A DNA stretch of 64,000 nucleotides from Sphingomonas carotinifaciens (lineage in GTDB: Bacteria; Pseudomonadota; Alphaproteobacteria; Sphingomonadales; Sphingomonadaceae): positions 2,804,001-2,868,000 of the forward strand of contig NZ_WSUT01000005.1 of NCBI RefSeq assembly GCF_009789535.1, read 5' to 3'. Within the stretch, counting starts at the first letter, position 1. Each line of letters begins with the position of its first letter. The notes beneath the pieces were generated by a model that saw only the letters and a program-made list of their open reading frames with translations, was not told the DNA's origin and made no database searches. Below are positions 7,925 to 20,715 of this stretch, piece by piece. Both the position numbers and the translations under genes were made by a program.

Positions 7925-10024
7925 TCACCCCGCAATGGCCCAGGTGACCGCGGCGGTAAGCCCGATCAGCATGACGAACGCATAGGTATAAAGATATCCC
8001 GTCTGAAGGTGCGCTGCCGCCCGGCTGCCCGCCTGGACGATCCAGGCCGAACCGTTGGGGCCGAAGCGGTCGATCGTCTTCTCGTCGCCGCGATGCCAGA
8101 GCAGGCGGCCGAGCGCGAAGGCGGGGCGCACGAAGAGGAAATGGTAGATCTCGTCGAAATACCATTTGTTGAGCAGGAAGCGGTACAGGATGCGGAACTG
8201 GTCCGCGAACTTCGCCGGGAAGCCGGGCGAGACGATATACGTCAGGAACGCGATCGCCAGACCGATCAGCATGACCACGGTCGCCGCCAGCTTTACCCAG
8301 ATCGGCACGCCGTGCATCTCGTGCATCAGATGCTCGTTGAAGAACAGCGAACCCTTCCAGAACGCACCGGCGCTTTCCGGCTCCACGAAGAAGCCTGCGA
8401 ACACGAAGCCCGCCGCGACGGCACCGATCGACAGGACGATCAAGGGGATCAGCATCACCAGCGGGCTTTCATGCGGGTGATAGCCCGCCGTGCCGGTGGG
8501 CAGTTCCTCATGCGACGGACCATGGACGTGCGGCTCGTCACCGGCATCCTCGGCATGCGCCACATTGTGATGCGCTTCGTCGTGATGATGCGCATCATGC
8601 TGGTCGTGGCCATGGGCCCCGTGTCCATGCGCATCGTGAACGGCATGCTGGATATGCTCGGAAGCGGCCCAGCGCGGCTTGCCCCAGAAGGTCAGGAACA
8701 TCAGGCGCCAGGAGTAGAAGCTCGTCAGCAGCGCGGCGAACGTACCCACCCAGAAGGCACCCGGCGAACCACCGGCCCACGCGACCTCAAGGATCGCATC
8801 CTTGGAGTGATAGCCGGCAAAGCCGCCCACGCCGTAGATGCCGACGCCGGTGATCGCCAGCGTGCCCATCATCATGCCCCAGAAGGTCACGGGGATGTGC
8901 TTACGCAGGCCGCCATAATAGCGCATGTCCTGCTCGTGGTGCATCGCGTGGATCACCGAGCCCGCCCCTAAGAACAGCAGCGCCTTGAAGAAGGCGTGCG
9001 TGAACAGGTGGAACATCGCCGCGCCATACGCGCCGACGCCCGCTGCAAAGAACATGTAGCCGAGCTGCGAGCAGGTCGAATAGGCGATGACGCGCTTGAT
9101 ATCGGTCTGCACCGTGCCGACGGTCGCCGCGAACAGGCAGGTCGCGGCCCCGATGAACGTCACAAAGGTCAGCGCCGTCGGGCTCGCCTCGAACATCGGC
9201 GACAGGCGGCACACCATGAACACGCCCGCGGTGACCATCGTCGCTGCGTGGATCAGCGCCGACACCGGGGTCGGGCCTTCCATCGCGTCCGGCAACCAGG
9301 TGTGGAGGCCGAGCTGCGCCGATTTGCCCATCGCGCCGACGAACAGGAGCAGGCACAGCACTGTCATCGTGTCGAAGCGATAGCCGAGGAAGCCGATCGT
9401 CGAACCCGCCATGTTCGGCGCTTCCGCCAGGATCGCCGGGATCGACACGGTGCCGAACACCAGAAACGTCCCGAAAATGCCGAGCATGAAGCCCAGATCG
9501 CCGACGCGGTTCACGACGAATGCCTTGATCGCCGCCGCATTGGCCGAAGGCTTGCGGAACCAGAAGCCGATCAGCAGGTAGGATGCGAGACCCACGCCTT
9601 CCCAGCCGAAGAACATCTGCACCAGATTGTCCGCGGTCACGAGCATCAGCATCGCGAAGGTGAACAGGCACAGATAGGCAAAGAAGCGCGGCTGATCCGG
9701 CTCCTCGCTCATATAGCCCCAGCTATACAGGTGGACGAGCGCCGACACGCTGGTGATGACCACCAGCATGACCGCGGTCAGCGCATCGACGCGCAGCGCC
9801 CAGTCCACGCTCATGTCGCCGCTGGTGATCCAGTGCAGCACAGGCGTGACGGTCGCATCGTTCGCACCCGTCAGGAAGCCGATGAAGATCGGCCAGGATA
9901 ACGCACAGGACACGAACAGCGCGCCGGTCGTGACCAGCTTGGCCGGCGTATTGCCGAGCGCCTTGTTGCCGAGGCCCGCGATCGCGGACGCCAGCAACGG
10001 CAGAAAGACGATAAGGAGGATCAA
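7925..10024 (-). CDS. nuoL: NADH-quinone oxidoreductase subunit L with a histidine-rich insertion
   Basis: A 699-residue distal proton-pumping subunit with the long lateral helix at its C-terminus. Core motifs are [33 protein letters not shown] and [15 protein letters not shown]. The start is TTG at 10024 with AAGGGG upstream, and the nuoK stop lies 4 bases before it. Between about residues 452 and 517, a loop between membrane helices contains about 19 histidines plus many Asp/Glu, far more polar than the standard NuoL loop. Metal binding is a guess from composition. The rest of the protein looks normal. Confidence 0.96.
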   Translation of the reverse strand: MILLIVFLPLLASAIAGLGNKALGNTPAKLVTTGALFVSCALSWPIFIGFLTGANDATVTPVLHWITSGDMSVDWALRVDALTAVMLVVITSVSALVHLYSWGYMSEEPDQPRFFAYLCLFTFAMLMLVTADNLVQMFFGWEGVGLASYLLIGFWFRKPSANAAAIKAFVVNRVGDLGFMLGIFGTFLVFGTVSIPAILAEAPNMAGSTIGFLGYRFDTMTVLCLLLFVGAMGKSAQLGLHTWLPDAMEGPTPVSALIHAATMVTAGVFMVCRLSPMFEASPTALTFVTFIGAATCLFAATVGTVQTDIKRVIAYSTCSQLGYMFFAAGVGAYGAAMFHLFTHAFFKALLFLGAGSVIHAMHHEQDMRYYGGLRKHIPVTFWGMMMGTLAITGVGIYGVGGFAGYHSKDAILEVAWAGGSPGAFWVGTFAALLTSFYSWRLMFLTFWGKPRWAASEHIQHAVHDAHGHGAHGHDQHDAHHHDEAHHNVAHAEDAGDEPHVHGPSHEELPTGTAGYHPHESPLVMLIPLIVLSIGAVAAGFVFAGFFVEPESAGAFWKGSLFFNEHLMHEMHGVPIWVKLAATVVMLIGLAIAFLTYIVSPGFPAKFADQFRILYRFLLNKWYFDEIYHFLFVRPAFALGRLLWHRGDEKTIDRFGPNGSAWIVQAGSRAAAHLQTGYLYTYAFVMLIGLTAAVTWAIAG

Positions 10025-10028
10025 CCGT

Positions 10029-10334
10029 TTACCCCTTCATCCGGTTGACATCGTCGACCGCGATCGTGCCGCGGCCACGGAAATAGATCACCAGAATCGC
10101 AAGCCCGATCGCGGACTCGCCGGCGGCGACCGCCAGCACGAACATCGCGAACACCTGGCCCACCAGGTCCTGGAGATAGGCGGAAAAGGCGACCAGGTTC
10201 AGGTTCACCGCGAGCAGGATCAACTCGATCGCCATCAGGATGACGATCAGGTTCTTCCGGTTCATGAAGATGCCCAGCACCCCCATGGTGAACAGGATGG
10301 CCGCGACCACCAGATAGTGGATCAAGCCGATCAC
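10029..10334 (-). CDS. nuoK: NADH-quinone oxidoreductase subunit K
   Basis: A 101-residue, three-helix membrane subunit of complex I (MrpC-like). It contains [17 protein letters not shown] and [13 protein letters not shown], which carry the conserved membrane glutamates needed for proton transfer. The GTG start at 10334 overlaps the nuoJ stop in a GTGA arrangement. The frame stays open well upstream inside nuoJ, but only this start gives the family length. Confidence 0.95.
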   Translation of the reverse strand: MIGLIHYLVVAAILFTMGVLGIFMNRKNLIVILMAIELILLAVNLNLVAFSAYLQDLVGQVFAMFVLAVAAGESAIGLAILVIYFRGRGTIAVDDVNRMKG

Positions 10335-10942
10335 AGCGGCACCCCCTGCCCCACGGGCTGGTTGACGTTGCGCGTGGCATCCTGCGGACGCCGCGCGATC
10401 TGGCGCGCGATGTTCTGCGGACGCGTACCACCGCGCGGACGATGGGTCAGCACGATCGCGCCGATCATCGACACCAGCAGGACCAGGCCCGCTCCCTCGA
10501 ACACGAAAAGGTAGCGCGAATAAAGCAGGTTGCCGATCGACTGGATGTTCGACACCGTCGCATCCATCGGGGCGACGCGACGGGCAAGCTGCACGCCGCC
10601 CGCGCTCCATGCGCCGAGCGCGATGATGATCTCGGCAGCCAGTGCGATCGACAGCGCAAGCCCGATCGGCAGATAGCGCGCAAAGCCTGCCCGCATCTGT
10701 GCCACCTCGATATCGAGCATCATCACGACGAACAGGAACAGCACCGCGACCGCGCCGACATAGACGATGACCAGCAGCATCGCGATGAACTCGGCGCCGC
10801 ACAGCACCATCAGTCCGGCCGCGTTGAAGAAGGCCAAAATCAGCCACATGACCGAGTGGACCGGGTTGCGCGACGAGATCGTCATCGCAGCAGACCCGAT
10901 CACCACGATCGCGAAGATGTAAAAGGCGATAGCCTGTATCAC
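10331..10942 (-). CDS. nuoJ: NADH-quinone oxidoreductase subunit J
   Basis: A 203-residue subunit of the complex I membrane arm with five predicted helices. It includes [19 protein letters not shown] and [16 protein letters not shown], which is the strongly conserved third helix. The C-terminal 35 residues are polar and proline/arginine rich. The start is GTG at 10942. The 61-base gap to nuoI is the widest inside the nuo operon. Confidence 0.94.
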   Translation of the reverse strand: MIQAIAFYIFAIVVIGSAAMTISSRNPVHSVMWLILAFFNAAGLMVLCGAEFIAMLLVIVYVGAVAVLFLFVVMMLDIEVAQMRAGFARYLPIGLALSIALAAEIIIALGAWSAGGVQLARRVAPMDATVSNIQSIGNLLYSRYLFVFEGAGLVLLVSMIGAIVLTHRPRGGTRPQNIARQIARRPQDATRNVNQPVGQGVPL

Positions 10943-11003
10943 TGCCTGTCAGGCCCCTTATTGTGTCGCCCCGAAGCGCCGAACATGTCGGTCGCGGCGG
11001 GCA

Positions 11004-11489
11004 TTAACGGTACGGCGCATCGGCGGCAAGGTTCGCCGCGATGGCGCGCTCCCAACGGTCGCCGTTGTCGAGCAGCTTCGCCTTGTCGTAGATCAGTTCC
11101 TCGCGCGTCTCGGTCGCGAACTCCAGGTTCGGCCCCTCGACCACCGCGTCGACCGGGCACGCTTCCTGACACAGACCGCAATAGATGCACTTGGTCATGT
11201 CGATGTCGTAGCGCGTCGTGCGGCGACTGCCGTCGTCACGCGGTTCGGCCTCGATCGTGATCGCCTGCGCCGGGCACACCGCCTCGCACAGCTTGCACGC
11301 GATGCAGCGCTCTTCCCCGTTGGGATAGCGACGCAGCGCATGCTCGCCGCGGAAACGGGGCGACAGCGGGTTCTTCTCGAACGGATAGTTGATCGTCGCC
11401 TTGGGCTTGAAGAAGTAGCGCAAGGTCAGCGCATGCGCCTTGACGAACTCCCACAGGGTAAAAGCCTTCACATATTGCGCAACGCTCAT
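11004..11489 (-). CDS. nuoI: NADH-quinone oxidoreductase subunit I (2x4Fe-4S ferredoxin-like)
   Basis: A 161-residue peripheral subunit carrying clusters N6a and N6b, which pass electrons from NuoG towards NuoB. Two ferredoxin motifs are visible: [16 protein letters not shown] and [19 protein letters not shown] 11489 forms an ATGA overlap with the nuoH stop. A start 24 bases upstream is open but would lengthen the protein beyond the family norm. Confidence 0.96.
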   Translation of the reverse strand: MSVAQYVKAFTLWEFVKAHALTLRYFFKPKATINYPFEKNPLSPRFRGEHALRRYPNGEERCIACKLCEAVCPAQAITIEAEPRDDGSRRTTRYDIDMTKCIYCGLCQEACPVDAVVEGPNLEFATETREELIYDKAKLLDNGDRWERAIAANLAADAPYR

Positions 11490-12541
11490 GCGCCCACTCC
11501 CGTCCGCACCCACATCAGGATGCCCGACACCAGAAATACCCAGAACAGCGACACCGGCAGGAACACCTTCCAGCCCAGCCGCATCAGCTGGTCATAACGA
11601 TACCGCGGCACCGTCGCCTTGACCCAGCTGAAGACGAAGAAGAAGAATGCGATCTTGCCGAGCAGCCAGATGATCCCGGGCACAGCATAAAGCGGCGCCC
11701 AGTTGATCGGCGGCAGCCAGCCACCCCAGAACAGCGTCGCGTTCAGCGCGCACATCAGGATGACGTTGGCATATTCGCCCAGCCAGAACAGCGCGAAGGA
11801 CATCGAGCTGTATTCGGTCTGATAGCCGGCGACGAGCTCGGACTCCGCCTCGGTCAGGTCGAACGGCGCGCGCTGCGTCTCGGCCAGTGCCGAGATGAAG
11901 AACATCACCGCCATCGGGAACAGCAGCGGGTTGATGAAGAACCCGTTGATCCCGGTGTTCAGCGTGCTTTGCTGCGCCATCACGATGCCGGACAGGTTGA
12001 ACGTACCCGCCCACATGACGATCGAGATCAGGATGAAGCCGATCGCCACTTCATAGGACACCATCTGCGCCGCCGCACGCAGCGCCGAGTAGAAGGGGTA
12101 TTTGGAGTTCGACGCCCAGCCCGACAGGATCACGCCGTACACGCCGAGCGACGATGCCGCGAGGATGTAGAGCAAGCCGACATTGATGTCGGCCAGCACG
12201 ACGCCGGGTGCGAAGGGCACGACGGCCCATACGATCAGCGCGGTGGTGAAGGTGATGATCGGCGCGAGCAGGAAGAGGCCGCGGTTGGCGGCGGCCGGAA
12301 TGATGGTTTCCTGCAGGAACACCTTCAAACCGTCGGCAAACGACTGGAGCAGGCCGAACGGCCCCACCACGTTCGGGCCGCGGCGCAGCGCCATCGCCGC
12401 CCAGATCTTGCGGTCGGCATAGATGATCATCGCCACCGCCAGCATCAGCGGCATCGCGATGACCAGGATGCCGACGATCGTCGCCAGGAACCAGCTCCAT
12501 CCATAGGACAGGCCCAGCGTCGTGTTGAAGAACGCGGTCAC
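11486..12541 (-). CDS. nuoH: NADH-quinone oxidoreductase subunit H
   Basis: A 351-residue, eight-helix membrane subunit that helps form the quinone site. Characteristic segments are [38 protein letters not shown] (the conserved acidic loop) and [15 protein letters not shown]. The GTG start at 12541 overlaps the nuoG stop by 4 bases. Confidence 0.96.
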   Translation of the reverse strand: MTAFFNTTLGLSYGWSWFLATIVGILVIAMPLMLAVAMIIYADRKIWAAMALRRGPNVVGPFGLLQSFADGLKVFLQETIIPAAANRGLFLLAPIITFTTALIVWAVVPFAPGVVLADINVGLLYILAASSLGVYGVILSGWASNSKYPFYSALRAAAQMVSYEVAIGFILISIVMWAGTFNLSGIVMAQQSTLNTGINGFFINPLLFPMAVMFFISALAETQRAPFDLTEAESELVAGYQTEYSSMSFALFWLGEYANVILMCALNATLFWGGWLPPINWAPLYAVPGIIWLLGKIAFFFFVFSWVKATVPRYRYDQLMRLGWKVFLPVSLFWVFLVSGILMWVRTGVGA

Positions 12542-14540
12542 TCCGCTGCCTCCGCAAATTCCTCACCATGGACCAGTTCGGCCGAGCAGCGCTGCATCGT
12601 CGGGCTGGCCCGGCAGATCGCGTTGGTGAGATAGAAGTCCTTGATCGGATAGCCTGCGATCGATCCGGTCGCCGTCGCATCCAGCGAGGGCACCGACCAG
12701 TCGAACGTCACCAGCCCTTCCTTCGCCAGCATCGGCACGGCATCCGCCATGGCGAGACGCAGCGCTGGCAGCGTGTCGAACGGCAGGGTGTGGCCCAGCA
12801 CTTCGGACAAGGCGCGGAAGATCGTCCAATCCTCGCGCGCGTCGCCCGGTGCGAACACCGCCTGCTCGCCGCGCTGCACGCGACCTTCCAGATTGACCCA
12901 CGTACCCGACTTCTCGGCATAGGTCGCCCCGGGCAGGATCACATCGGCGTGATGCGCGCCCTGATCGCCATGATGGCCGACGAACACCTTGAAGCTGCTG
13001 CCGAACTTCGCGAAGTCCACCTCGTCCGCGCCCAGGAAGAAGGCCAGCTTCGGCGCGGCGTTCGCCACGTCGGCGATACCACCCTTCTGCGCATAGCCGA
13101 GCATCAGCCCGCCCATCCGCGACGCCGCCATATGAACGACGTTGAACCCGTTCCACCCGTCACGCACCAGGTTGAAGCGCTCGGCGAACTTCAGCGCAGC
13201 GCCGTGGCCGCCCTTCAGCGCCCCGCCGCCGACGATCACCGCCGGCCGCTCCGCCTTGGCGAACAGGTCCGCCACCGCCTGCGGCACGTCGCCCAGCACG
13301 CCCAGATCGCTGCCCAACCATTCGACCTTGTAGGTCAGATCGGTCTCGGGCCCGATCGCGAACACCTTGGCACCGCGCTTGATCGCCTTGCGGATGCGCG
13401 TGTTCACCAGCGGCGCTTCCCAGCGCAGGTTGGTGCCCACGAGCAGGATCGCGTCGGCCTGTTCCAGCCCGGCGATCGTCGTGTTGAAGTTGACGGCCGC
13501 CAGGCTGGACACGTCATAGTCCATGCCGGTCTGCCGCCCCTCGAGCAGCGTCGAGCCCATTTTGCCGAGCAGCGCCTTGGCCGCGAACATGGTCTCGCAA
13601 TCGACCAGATCGCCCGCGATCGCGGCAACGCTGGAGCCGGCATTCACCGCCTTGATCGCGGCGAACGCCTCGTCCCAGGTCGCCGCGATGAGCTTGCCGT
13701 CACGCCGGATATAGGGGCGGTCGAGACGACGACGGACCAGACCGTCGACGGCATGGCGCGTCTTGTCCGACGCCCATTCCTCGTTCACCTCGTCATTCAC
13801 CCGCGGCACGGCGCGCAGCACCTGGCGGCCACGGCTGTCGAGGCGGATATTGGTGCCCACCGCATCCATCACGTCGATGGCGAGCGTCTTGCGCAGCTCC
13901 CAGGGACGCGCCTCGAACGCATAGGGCTTCGACGTCAGCGCGCCGACCGGGCACAGGTCGACGACATTGCCCGAAAGCTCGCTGGTCACCGCCTGTTCCA
14001 GATAGGAGGTGATCTGCATGTCCTCGCCGCGATAAATCGCGCCGATCTCCTCCACGCCGGCCACTTCCTCGGCGAAGCGGACGCAGCGGGTGCACTGGAT
14101 GCAACGGGTCATGATCGTCTTGACGATCGGGCCCATATACTTCTCGGTCACCGCCCGCTTGTTCTCGGTGTAGCGGCTATGGCCCTTGCCGTACGCGACC
14201 GACTGATCCTGCAGATCGCATTCGCCACCCTGATCGCAGATTGGGCAGTCGAGCGGATGGTTGATCAGCAGGAATTCCATCACGCCTTCGCGTGCGGCCT
14301 TCACCATCGGCGTGGTGGTGAAGATCTCCTGGTTGTCCGCGGCCGGCAGCGCGCAGGACGCCTGCGGCTTGGGCGGCCCCGGCTTCACCTCGACCAGACA
14401 CATGCGGCAATTGCCCGCGATGGACAGCCGCTCATGATAGCAGAAGCGCGGGATTTCCTTGCCCGCGATCTCGCACGCCTGCAGGACGGTGGCGCCCTGC
14501 GGCACCTCGACCTCGACGCCGTCGACTTTGACCTTTGGCA

Positions 14541-14541
<1 letters not shown>
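12538..14541 (-). CDS. nuoG: NADH-quinone oxidoreductase subunit G
   Basis: A 667-residue electron-input subunit. The N-terminal [2Fe-2S] ferredoxin domain has Cys34, Cys45, Cys48 and Cys63. It is followed by a His-Cys3 cluster region and [15 protein letters not shown], then the [16 protein letters not shown] cluster, and a degenerate molybdopterin-oxidoreductase-like domain to the C-terminus. The length is that of the shorter mitochondrial/alphaproteobacterial type. The ATG overlaps the nuoF stop by one base. Confidence 0.95.
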
Positions 14542-15841
<1,300 letters not shown>

Positions 15842-15842
<1 letters not shown>

Positions 15843-16513
15843 CACGCCCACTCCCCGCGATAATCATGGTTCTCGCCGACCATCGCGGTCAGCGTCGTCG
15901 GGCCGCCGACCGGCTCCACCGTGTGGCGGCCGGGCTCCTGCGTACCCGTCTTCGGGCTTTCGCCACGCGCCAGCGCTTCCAGCAGCGCGGTCGTGCGGTC
16001 GTAGTCCAGATCCTCGTAATTGTCGTCGTTGATCTGGACCATCGGGGCCGACGCGCAATTGCCCAGGCACTCCACCTCGGTCAGCGTGAACATGCCGTCG
16101 GGCGTGGTGCGGCCCTTGATCAGCCCCTTGTTCTTGCATGCCGCCAGCACGTCGTCCGACCCGCGCAGCATGCACGGCGTCGTGCCGCACACCTGCACAT
16201 GATAGCGGCCCACCGGCGCGAGGTTGAACATGGTGTAAAAGGTCGCGACCTCGTACACGCGCATATACGGCACGCCGATCGAACGCGCGACGAACTCGAT
16301 CACCGGAACCGGCAACCAGCCCTGCGTGTTCGTCTCGGCACCCACCTGGCGCTGCGCCAGATCGAGAAACGGAATCGACGCCGACTGTTCGCGCCCCTTG
16401 GGGTAGCGCGACAGGATCTCGTTAGCCTTGCGCTGGTTCTCGTCCGACCAGGCGAAATTGCCCCAGCGTGCGCGGGTCTCGGCCTCGTCGGGGATCTGCG
16501 GTGCTTCAGCCAT
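15842..16513 (-). CDS. nuoE: NADH-quinone oxidoreductase subunit E
   Basis: A 223-residue thioredoxin-like [2Fe-2S] subunit (cluster N1a) paired with NuoF. The cluster cysteines lie in [10 protein letters not shown] and [15 protein letters not shown]. After the conserved domain there is a polar tail of about 45 residues. The ATG overlaps the nuoD stop by one base. Confidence 0.95.
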
Positions 16514-17748
16514 CAGCGGTCACATTCACCAAAAACGATATCCATCGCGCCCAGGATCGCGGTCGTATCCGCCAGCATGTGGCCCTTGGACATGAAGTCC
16601 ATCGCCTGCAGGTGGCTGAACGCAGTCGGCCGGATCTTGCAGCGGTACGGCTTGTTGGTTCCGTCCGACACCAGATACACGCCGAACTCCCCCTTGGGGC
16701 TTTCCGTCGCGACGTACACTTCGCCCGCCGGGACGTGATAGCCCTCGGTATAGAGCTTGAAGTGGTGGATCAGCGCTTCCATCGAGCGCTTCATCTCGCC
16801 GCGCTTGGGCGGCACCACCTTGCGATCGGTCGCCGCGATCGGCCCTTCGGGCATGTCGTTCAGGCACTGCTTCATGATCCGCGCCGACTGGCGGACCTCT
16901 TCCACGCGCACCATGAACCGGTCGTAGCAATCGCCGCGCGTGCCCACCGGCACGTCGAACTCGACGCGGTCATAGGCATCATAGGGCTGCGACTTGCGCA
17001 GGTCCCACGGAATGCCCGCCGCACGGATCATCGGGCCAGAGAAGCCCCAGGCGATCGCGTCCTCGCGGCTGACCGTCGCGATGTCGACGTTGCGCTGCTT
17101 GAAGATGCGGTTGTCCGCGACCAGGCTGATCGCATCCTCGAACAGGCGCGGCAGGCGCGTATCGAGCCATTCGGCCAGATCGGCGAGCAGCTTGACCGGC
17201 AGGTCCTGATGCACGCCGCCGACGCGGAAATAATTGGCGTGCATGCGCGCGCCCGAAATCCGCTCGTAAAAGCCCATGCAGTCTTCGCGGATCTCGAACA
17301 GCCACAGGTTCGGCGTCATCGCGCCGACGTCCATGATATGGCTGCCCAGATTGAGCATATGGTTCTTGATGCGCGTCAGCTCGGCGCACAGCACGCGGAT
17401 ATATTGCGCGCGCAGCGGCACTTCGAGGTCGAGCAGCTTCTCGATCGCCAACACGAAGCTATGCTCCATGCACATAGGCGAGCAGTAATCGAGCCGGTCG
17501 AAATACGGGATCGCCTGAGCATAGGTCTTGTATTCGATCAGCTTCTCGGTGCCGCGGTGCAGCAGGCCGACATGCGGATCGATCCGCTCGACGATCTCAC
17601 CGTCCAGCTCCATCACCAGCCGCAACACGCCGTGCGCGGCCGGATGCTGCGGGCCGAAGTTGATCGTGTAGTTCTGGATCGACACGTCGCCGACCGTGGG
17701 GTCGACGCCGTCCGTCTTGTGCATCAGTTCGTCGACATAGTCGCTCAC
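16513..17748 (-). CDS. nuoD: NADH-quinone oxidoreductase subunit D
   Basis: A 411-residue quinone-site subunit, the [NiFe]-hydrogenase large-subunit homologue without metal. Visible blocks are [17 protein letters not shown] (the quinone-contacting loop), [28 protein letters not shown] and a C-terminal DIVFGECDR. It begins with GTG at 17748 and overlaps nuoC by 4 bases. Confidence 0.96.
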   Translation of the reverse strand: MSDYVDELMHKTDGVDPTVGDVSIQNYTINFGPQHPAAHGVLRLVMELDGEIVERIDPHVGLLHRGTEKLIEYKTYAQAIPYFDRLDYCSPMCMEHSFVLAIEKLLDLEVPLRAQYIRVLCAELTRIKNHMLNLGSHIMDVGAMTPNLWLFEIREDCMGFYERISGARMHANYFRVGGVHQDLPVKLLADLAEWLDTRLPRLFEDAISLVADNRIFKQRNVDIATVSREDAIAWGFSGPMIRAAGIPWDLRKSQPYDAYDRVEFDVPVGTRGDCYDRFMVRVEEVRQSARIMKQCLNDMPEGPIAATDRKVVPPKRGEMKRSMEALIHHFKLYTEGYHVPAGEVYVATESPKGEFGVYLVSDGTNKPYRCKIRPTAFSHLQAMDFMSKGHMLADTTAILGAMDIVFGECDR

Positions 17749-18581
17749 TGGTTCTGTCCTCCGCCCTTGGCCGTCGGGACGTCCGACTCCTCGGGCTTAT
17801 GCTCGGGCTTGTTGCCCGGATGCGGCTGCCCGGCACCCGTCTGCGCCGGACTTTCCGTCGTCTTGGTATCGCGGGCCTTGGGATCGGCATTGGGGGCCGG
17901 CGGGGCATCCGCCTTCTTCACCGCCTCGGCATTTGCCGGGGTCTGTGCGCCCTTGGCCTGGGGCTGCGTACCCTTCTCGTCGCCCGGCAGCACATATTCC
18001 GCGCCTTCCCATGGGCTCATGAAGTCGAAGGTGCGGAAATCCTGCGCCAGACTGACCGGCTCGTACACCACCCGCTTCTCCTCCTCGGAGTACCGGACCT
18101 CGGTATAGCCCGTCAGCGGGAAGTCCTTGCGCAGCGGATGGCCGCGGAAGCCATAGTCGGTCAGGATGCGGCGCAGGTCGGCATTGCCCTCGAACAGCAC
18201 GCCGTACAGGTCATACACCTCGCGCTCCAGCCAGCCGGCAACCGGCCACAGCCCCGTCACCGACGGCACCGGCTTGGCGTCGTCGGTCGAGACATGGACG
18301 TGCAGGCGGTGGTTGCGGGTCAGCGACAACAGGCAATAGACCACCTCGAAACGCTCCGCGCGTTCGGGATAGTCGACGCCCGCGATTTCCATCAGCTGCT
18401 GATATTCCAGACCGCGCGTATCGCGCAGCGCCGCCAGCGCGTTGACCACGTTCACGCGGTCGACGACCAGCGCCACCTCGCCCGCATGGTCGCGCGCGTC
18501 CAGCAGCCACGGCCCGAGCGCGGCACGGGCCGCGTCGATCACGCCGTCATTGCTGGCGAAACGGGGTGCAGGCGCCCTCAC
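17745..18581 (-). CDS. nuoC: NADH-quinone oxidoreductase subunit C with a long low-complexity tail
   Basis: A peripheral subunit (30-kDa family) of the Q-module, 278 residues. The folded part contains [16 protein letters not shown] and [16 protein letters not shown], the family signature. After about residue 195 comes a tail rich in Lys, Pro, Ala and Gln that matches no part of the usual domain. The GTG start at 18581 overlaps the nuoB stop. A longer open reading into nuoB was rejected. Confidence 0.93.
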   Translation of the reverse strand: MRAPAPRFASNDGVIDAARAALGPWLLDARDHAGEVALVVDRVNVVNALAALRDTRGLEYQQLMEIAGVDYPERAERFEVVYCLLSLTRNHRLHVHVSTDDAKPVPSVTGLWPVAGWLEREVYDLYGVLFEGNADLRRILTDYGFRGHPLRKDFPLTGYTEVRYSEEEKRVVYEPVSLAQDFRTFDFMSPWEGAEYVLPGDEKGTQPQAKGAQTPANAEAVKKADAPPAPNADPKARDTKTTESPAQTGAGQPHPGNKPEHKPEESDVPTAKGGGQNQ

Positions 18582-19144
18582 CGTTCGATGCTCCCCGAAC
18601 GGCGGATCTTCCGCTGCAACTGCATGATGCCATAGAGCAGCGCCTCTGCGGTCGGCGGGCACCCGGGGACGTAGATGTCCACCGGCACCACGCGGTCGCA
18701 GCCACGGACCACCGAATAGCTGTAATGGTAATAACCGCCGCCATTGGCGCAGCTACCCATCGAGATGACGTATTTCGGCTCCGACATCTGATCGTAGACG
18801 CGGCGGAGCGCCGGGGCCATCTTGTTGCACAGCGTGCCCGCGACGATCATCACGTCCGACTGACGCGGCGACGCGCGCGGCGCGGCACCGAACCGCTCCA
18901 GGTCGTAGCGCGGCATGTTGACGTGGATCATCTCGACCGCGCAGCAGGCGAGGCCGAACGTCATCCACCACAGCGAGCCCGTACGCGCCCACTGAAACAA
19001 CTCCTCGGTCGAGGTGACCAGGAAACCCTTGTCGGTCAACTCACCGTTGAGGCTGTCGAAAAAGCCCTGATCGGGCGGGACGACGCCCTGCCCGCTGGCC
19101 GGAACCTTGAGTTCGACCGGACCGGAGTGAGGAATTACTCCCAA
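18578..19144 (-). CDS. nuoB: NADH-quinone oxidoreductase subunit B (TTG start)
   Basis: A 188-residue subunit carrying cluster N2, the final electron donor to quinone. The ligands are the adjacent Cys67-Cys68 in [10 protein letters not shown], plus GTLCNKM and [12 protein letters not shown]. No in-frame ATG precedes the conserved region at family length. TTG 19144 has AAGGGAG seven bases upstream and overlaps the end of nuoA by 10 bases. Confidence 0.95.
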   Translation of the reverse strand: MGVIPHSGPVELKVPASGQGVVPPDQGFFDSLNGELTDKGFLVTSTEELFQWARTGSLWWMTFGLACCAVEMIHVNMPRYDLERFGAAPRASPRQSDVMIVAGTLCNKMAPALRRVYDQMSEPKYVISMGSCANGGGYYHYSYSVVRGCDRVVPVDIYVPGCPPTAEALLYGIMQLQRKIRRSGSIER

Positions 19145-19509
19145 TCCAACGCTCCCTTCTTCCATGCATATACAAGCCCGAGGCCGAGCTCGCCGATGAA
19201 GATCATCATCGAGATCCACGCGGTCCAGCCGAGGCTGAAAACGCTTACTGCCCAAGGATATAGGAACGCCGCCTCCAAATCGAAGATGATGAACAGGATG
19301 GCAACGAGATAAAAACGAACGTCGAACTGGGAGCGCGGGTCCTCGAATGCGGGGAAGCCGCATTCATACTCGGCGAGCTTCTGCTCATTCGGTTTGTGCG
19401 CGCCCGTCAGCCGGCCGACGACCATCGGCAGGAACACGAACGCACTCGACAGGACCAGGGCAACGCCCAGGAACAACAGGATCGGCAGATATTGCGACAG
19501 ATCGACCAA
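19135..19509 (-). CDS. nuoA: NADH-quinone oxidoreductase subunit A (TTG start)
   Basis: A 124-residue, three-helix membrane subunit, first gene of the nuo operon. It contains [20 protein letters not shown] (the flexible loop near the quinone site) and [23 protein letters not shown] sequence. The start is TTG at 19509 after AGAGAAG. The 299-base gap upstream carries inverted repeats and should hold the operon promoter, but I could not pick out a convincing one. Confidence 0.95.
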   Translation of the reverse strand: MVDLSQYLPILLFLGVALVLSSAFVFLPMVVGRLTGAHKPNEQKLAEYECGFPAFEDPRSQFDVRFYLVAILFIIFDLEAAFLYPWAVSVFSLGWTAWISMMIFIGELGLGLVYAWKKGALDWE

Positions 19510-19630
19510 GGCTTCTCTCGCGGGTGCGGAATGGATGAAGGCGCTTTAAGCCGATGCCACCCGAGGGGCAAGCGGCGGAGCCTGTGAGAATGAATCGCAA
19601 CTTAACGGGTGGCTTAGCACCCTATTCCCT

Positions 19631-19706
19631 CTCCCCCTCGGGGAGCATCAGGTAAACAGCGCCCCACGCTGTTTAGTCGATGCCGGGAGCATGGACGACC
19701 TGATGC
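19631..19706. repeat. Nested inverted-repeat element upstream of nuoA
   Basis: Three pairings are stacked in the gap between suhB and nuoA: CTCCCC (19631-19636) with GGGGAG (19640-19645), TAAACAGC (19653-19660) with GCTGTTTA (19668-19675), and GCATCAGGT (19645-19653) with ACCTGATGC (19698-19706). This compound structure resembles intergenic REP-like elements of sphingomonads. The rest of the 19510-19808 gap shows only a long C-run (around 19781) and nothing else I can support. Confidence 0.6.
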
Positions 19707-19808
19707 TGGAGGGGCCCATCGCGAAGCGATGGGAAGGTGAGGGGCCGCCAAGCAGCGCAGCACTGCTGGTCTACCCCCACCCCCCCCCAACGGGAAGAGG
19801 AAGGCCGC

Positions 19809-20621
19809 TCAGCGCAAAGCGTTCGCGACCAGCTTGTGCAGCCGCGAGTGCAGCGCCTCGTTGCCCGCCAGATACTCGCCGCGTTCGATCGAGCGATCGG
19901 TGCCGCGAAAGTCGGTGACGAAGCCGCCGGCTTCCTTGACCAGCAGCATGCCCGCCGCCCCGTCCCACGGCTTCAGCCCGGATTCCCAGAACCCGTCATA
20001 CCGGCCCGCCGCCACCCAGGCGAGGTCGAGCGCGGCCGAACCGAACCGGCGAATGCCCGCCACTTCCGGTGCCACCGCACCGAAAATGCGGCTCCATTCG
20101 ACGAAGTCGCCATGCCCCAGGAACGGAATGCCGGTCGCGATCAGCGCTTCGGACATGTCGCGGCGCGACGACACACGCAGGCGTCCGCCCTGCAACCACG
20201 CACCACGGCCCTTTTCCGCCCAGAAGCTTTCGTCGGTCAGCGGCTGGTAGATCAGGCCCGTCGTCACCTCGCGCTTGCCATTCGCCAGCGGCTCCTCGAC
20301 CGCGATCGAAATGCAGAAATGCGGGATGCCGTGCAGGAAGTTGGAGGTGCCATCCAGCGGATCGACGATGAAGCGCGGCTTGGTCGGGTCGCCCGCGATC
20401 TCGCCGCCCTCTTCCATCAGGAAACCCCAGTCGGGCCGCGACTTGCGCAATTCCTCGAAGATGGTTTCCTCGGCACGCTTGTCAGCCATCGACACGAAGT
20501 CGGCAGGCCCCTTGCGGCTGACCTGCAGGTGCTGGACCTCGTTGAAGTCGCGACGCAGCCGCGGCGCGGCCTTGCGCACCGCACGCTCCATGATGGTGAG
20601 AAGACCGGAATGGGAGGGCAT
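19809..20621 (-). CDS. suhB: Inositol monophosphatase family protein (SuhB-like)
   Basis: A 270-residue Mg2+-dependent, Li+-sensitive-type phosphatase. Metal-site motifs are visible: a Glu in FLMEEGG, FIVDPLDGTSNFLHG (DPxDGT) and KPWDGAAG (WDxAAG) near the C-terminus. It probably hydrolyses inositol-1-phosphate or related sugar phosphates in the cytoplasm. In E. coli SuhB also affects rRNA transcription, which is not inferable here. It lies 95 bases after efp on the same strand. Confidence 0.9.
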   Translation of the reverse strand: MPSHSGLLTIMERAVRKAAPRLRRDFNEVQHLQVSRKGPADFVSMADKRAEETIFEELRKSRPDWGFLMEEGGEIAGDPTKPRFIVDPLDGTSNFLHGIPHFCISIAVEEPLANGKREVTTGLIYQPLTDESFWAEKGRGAWLQGGRLRVSSRRDMSEALIATGIPFLGHGDFVEWSRIFGAVAPEVAGIRRFGSAALDLAWVAAGRYDGFWESGLKPWDGAAGMLLVKEAGGFVTDFRGTDRSIERGEYLAGNEALHSRLHKLVANALR

Positions 20622-20673
20622 GGCTCTGTTCTTTCTCTCCGTTCACGATGGCGCGAGCGGAGCCTGTTCTTGT

Positions 20674-20703
20674 CGCCCCGGCCGCGTCGATGCAGCCGGG
20701 GCG
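20674..20703 (-). terminator. GC-rich hairpin between efp and suhB
   Basis: CGCCCCGGC at 20674-20682 pairs with GCCGGGGCG at 20695-20703 around a 12-base loop, just after the efp stop. There is no U-run, so a weak or factor-dependent terminator or an mRNA-stabilising stem is the most that can be said. Confidence 0.4.
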
Positions 20704-20715
20704 AAGGGGTTTGGA

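Noticed and set aside
18582..18662. Longer nuoC starting inside nuoB
   Set aside because: The extra residues match nothing in NuoC, and the GTG at 18581 forms the usual overlap with the nuoB stop.
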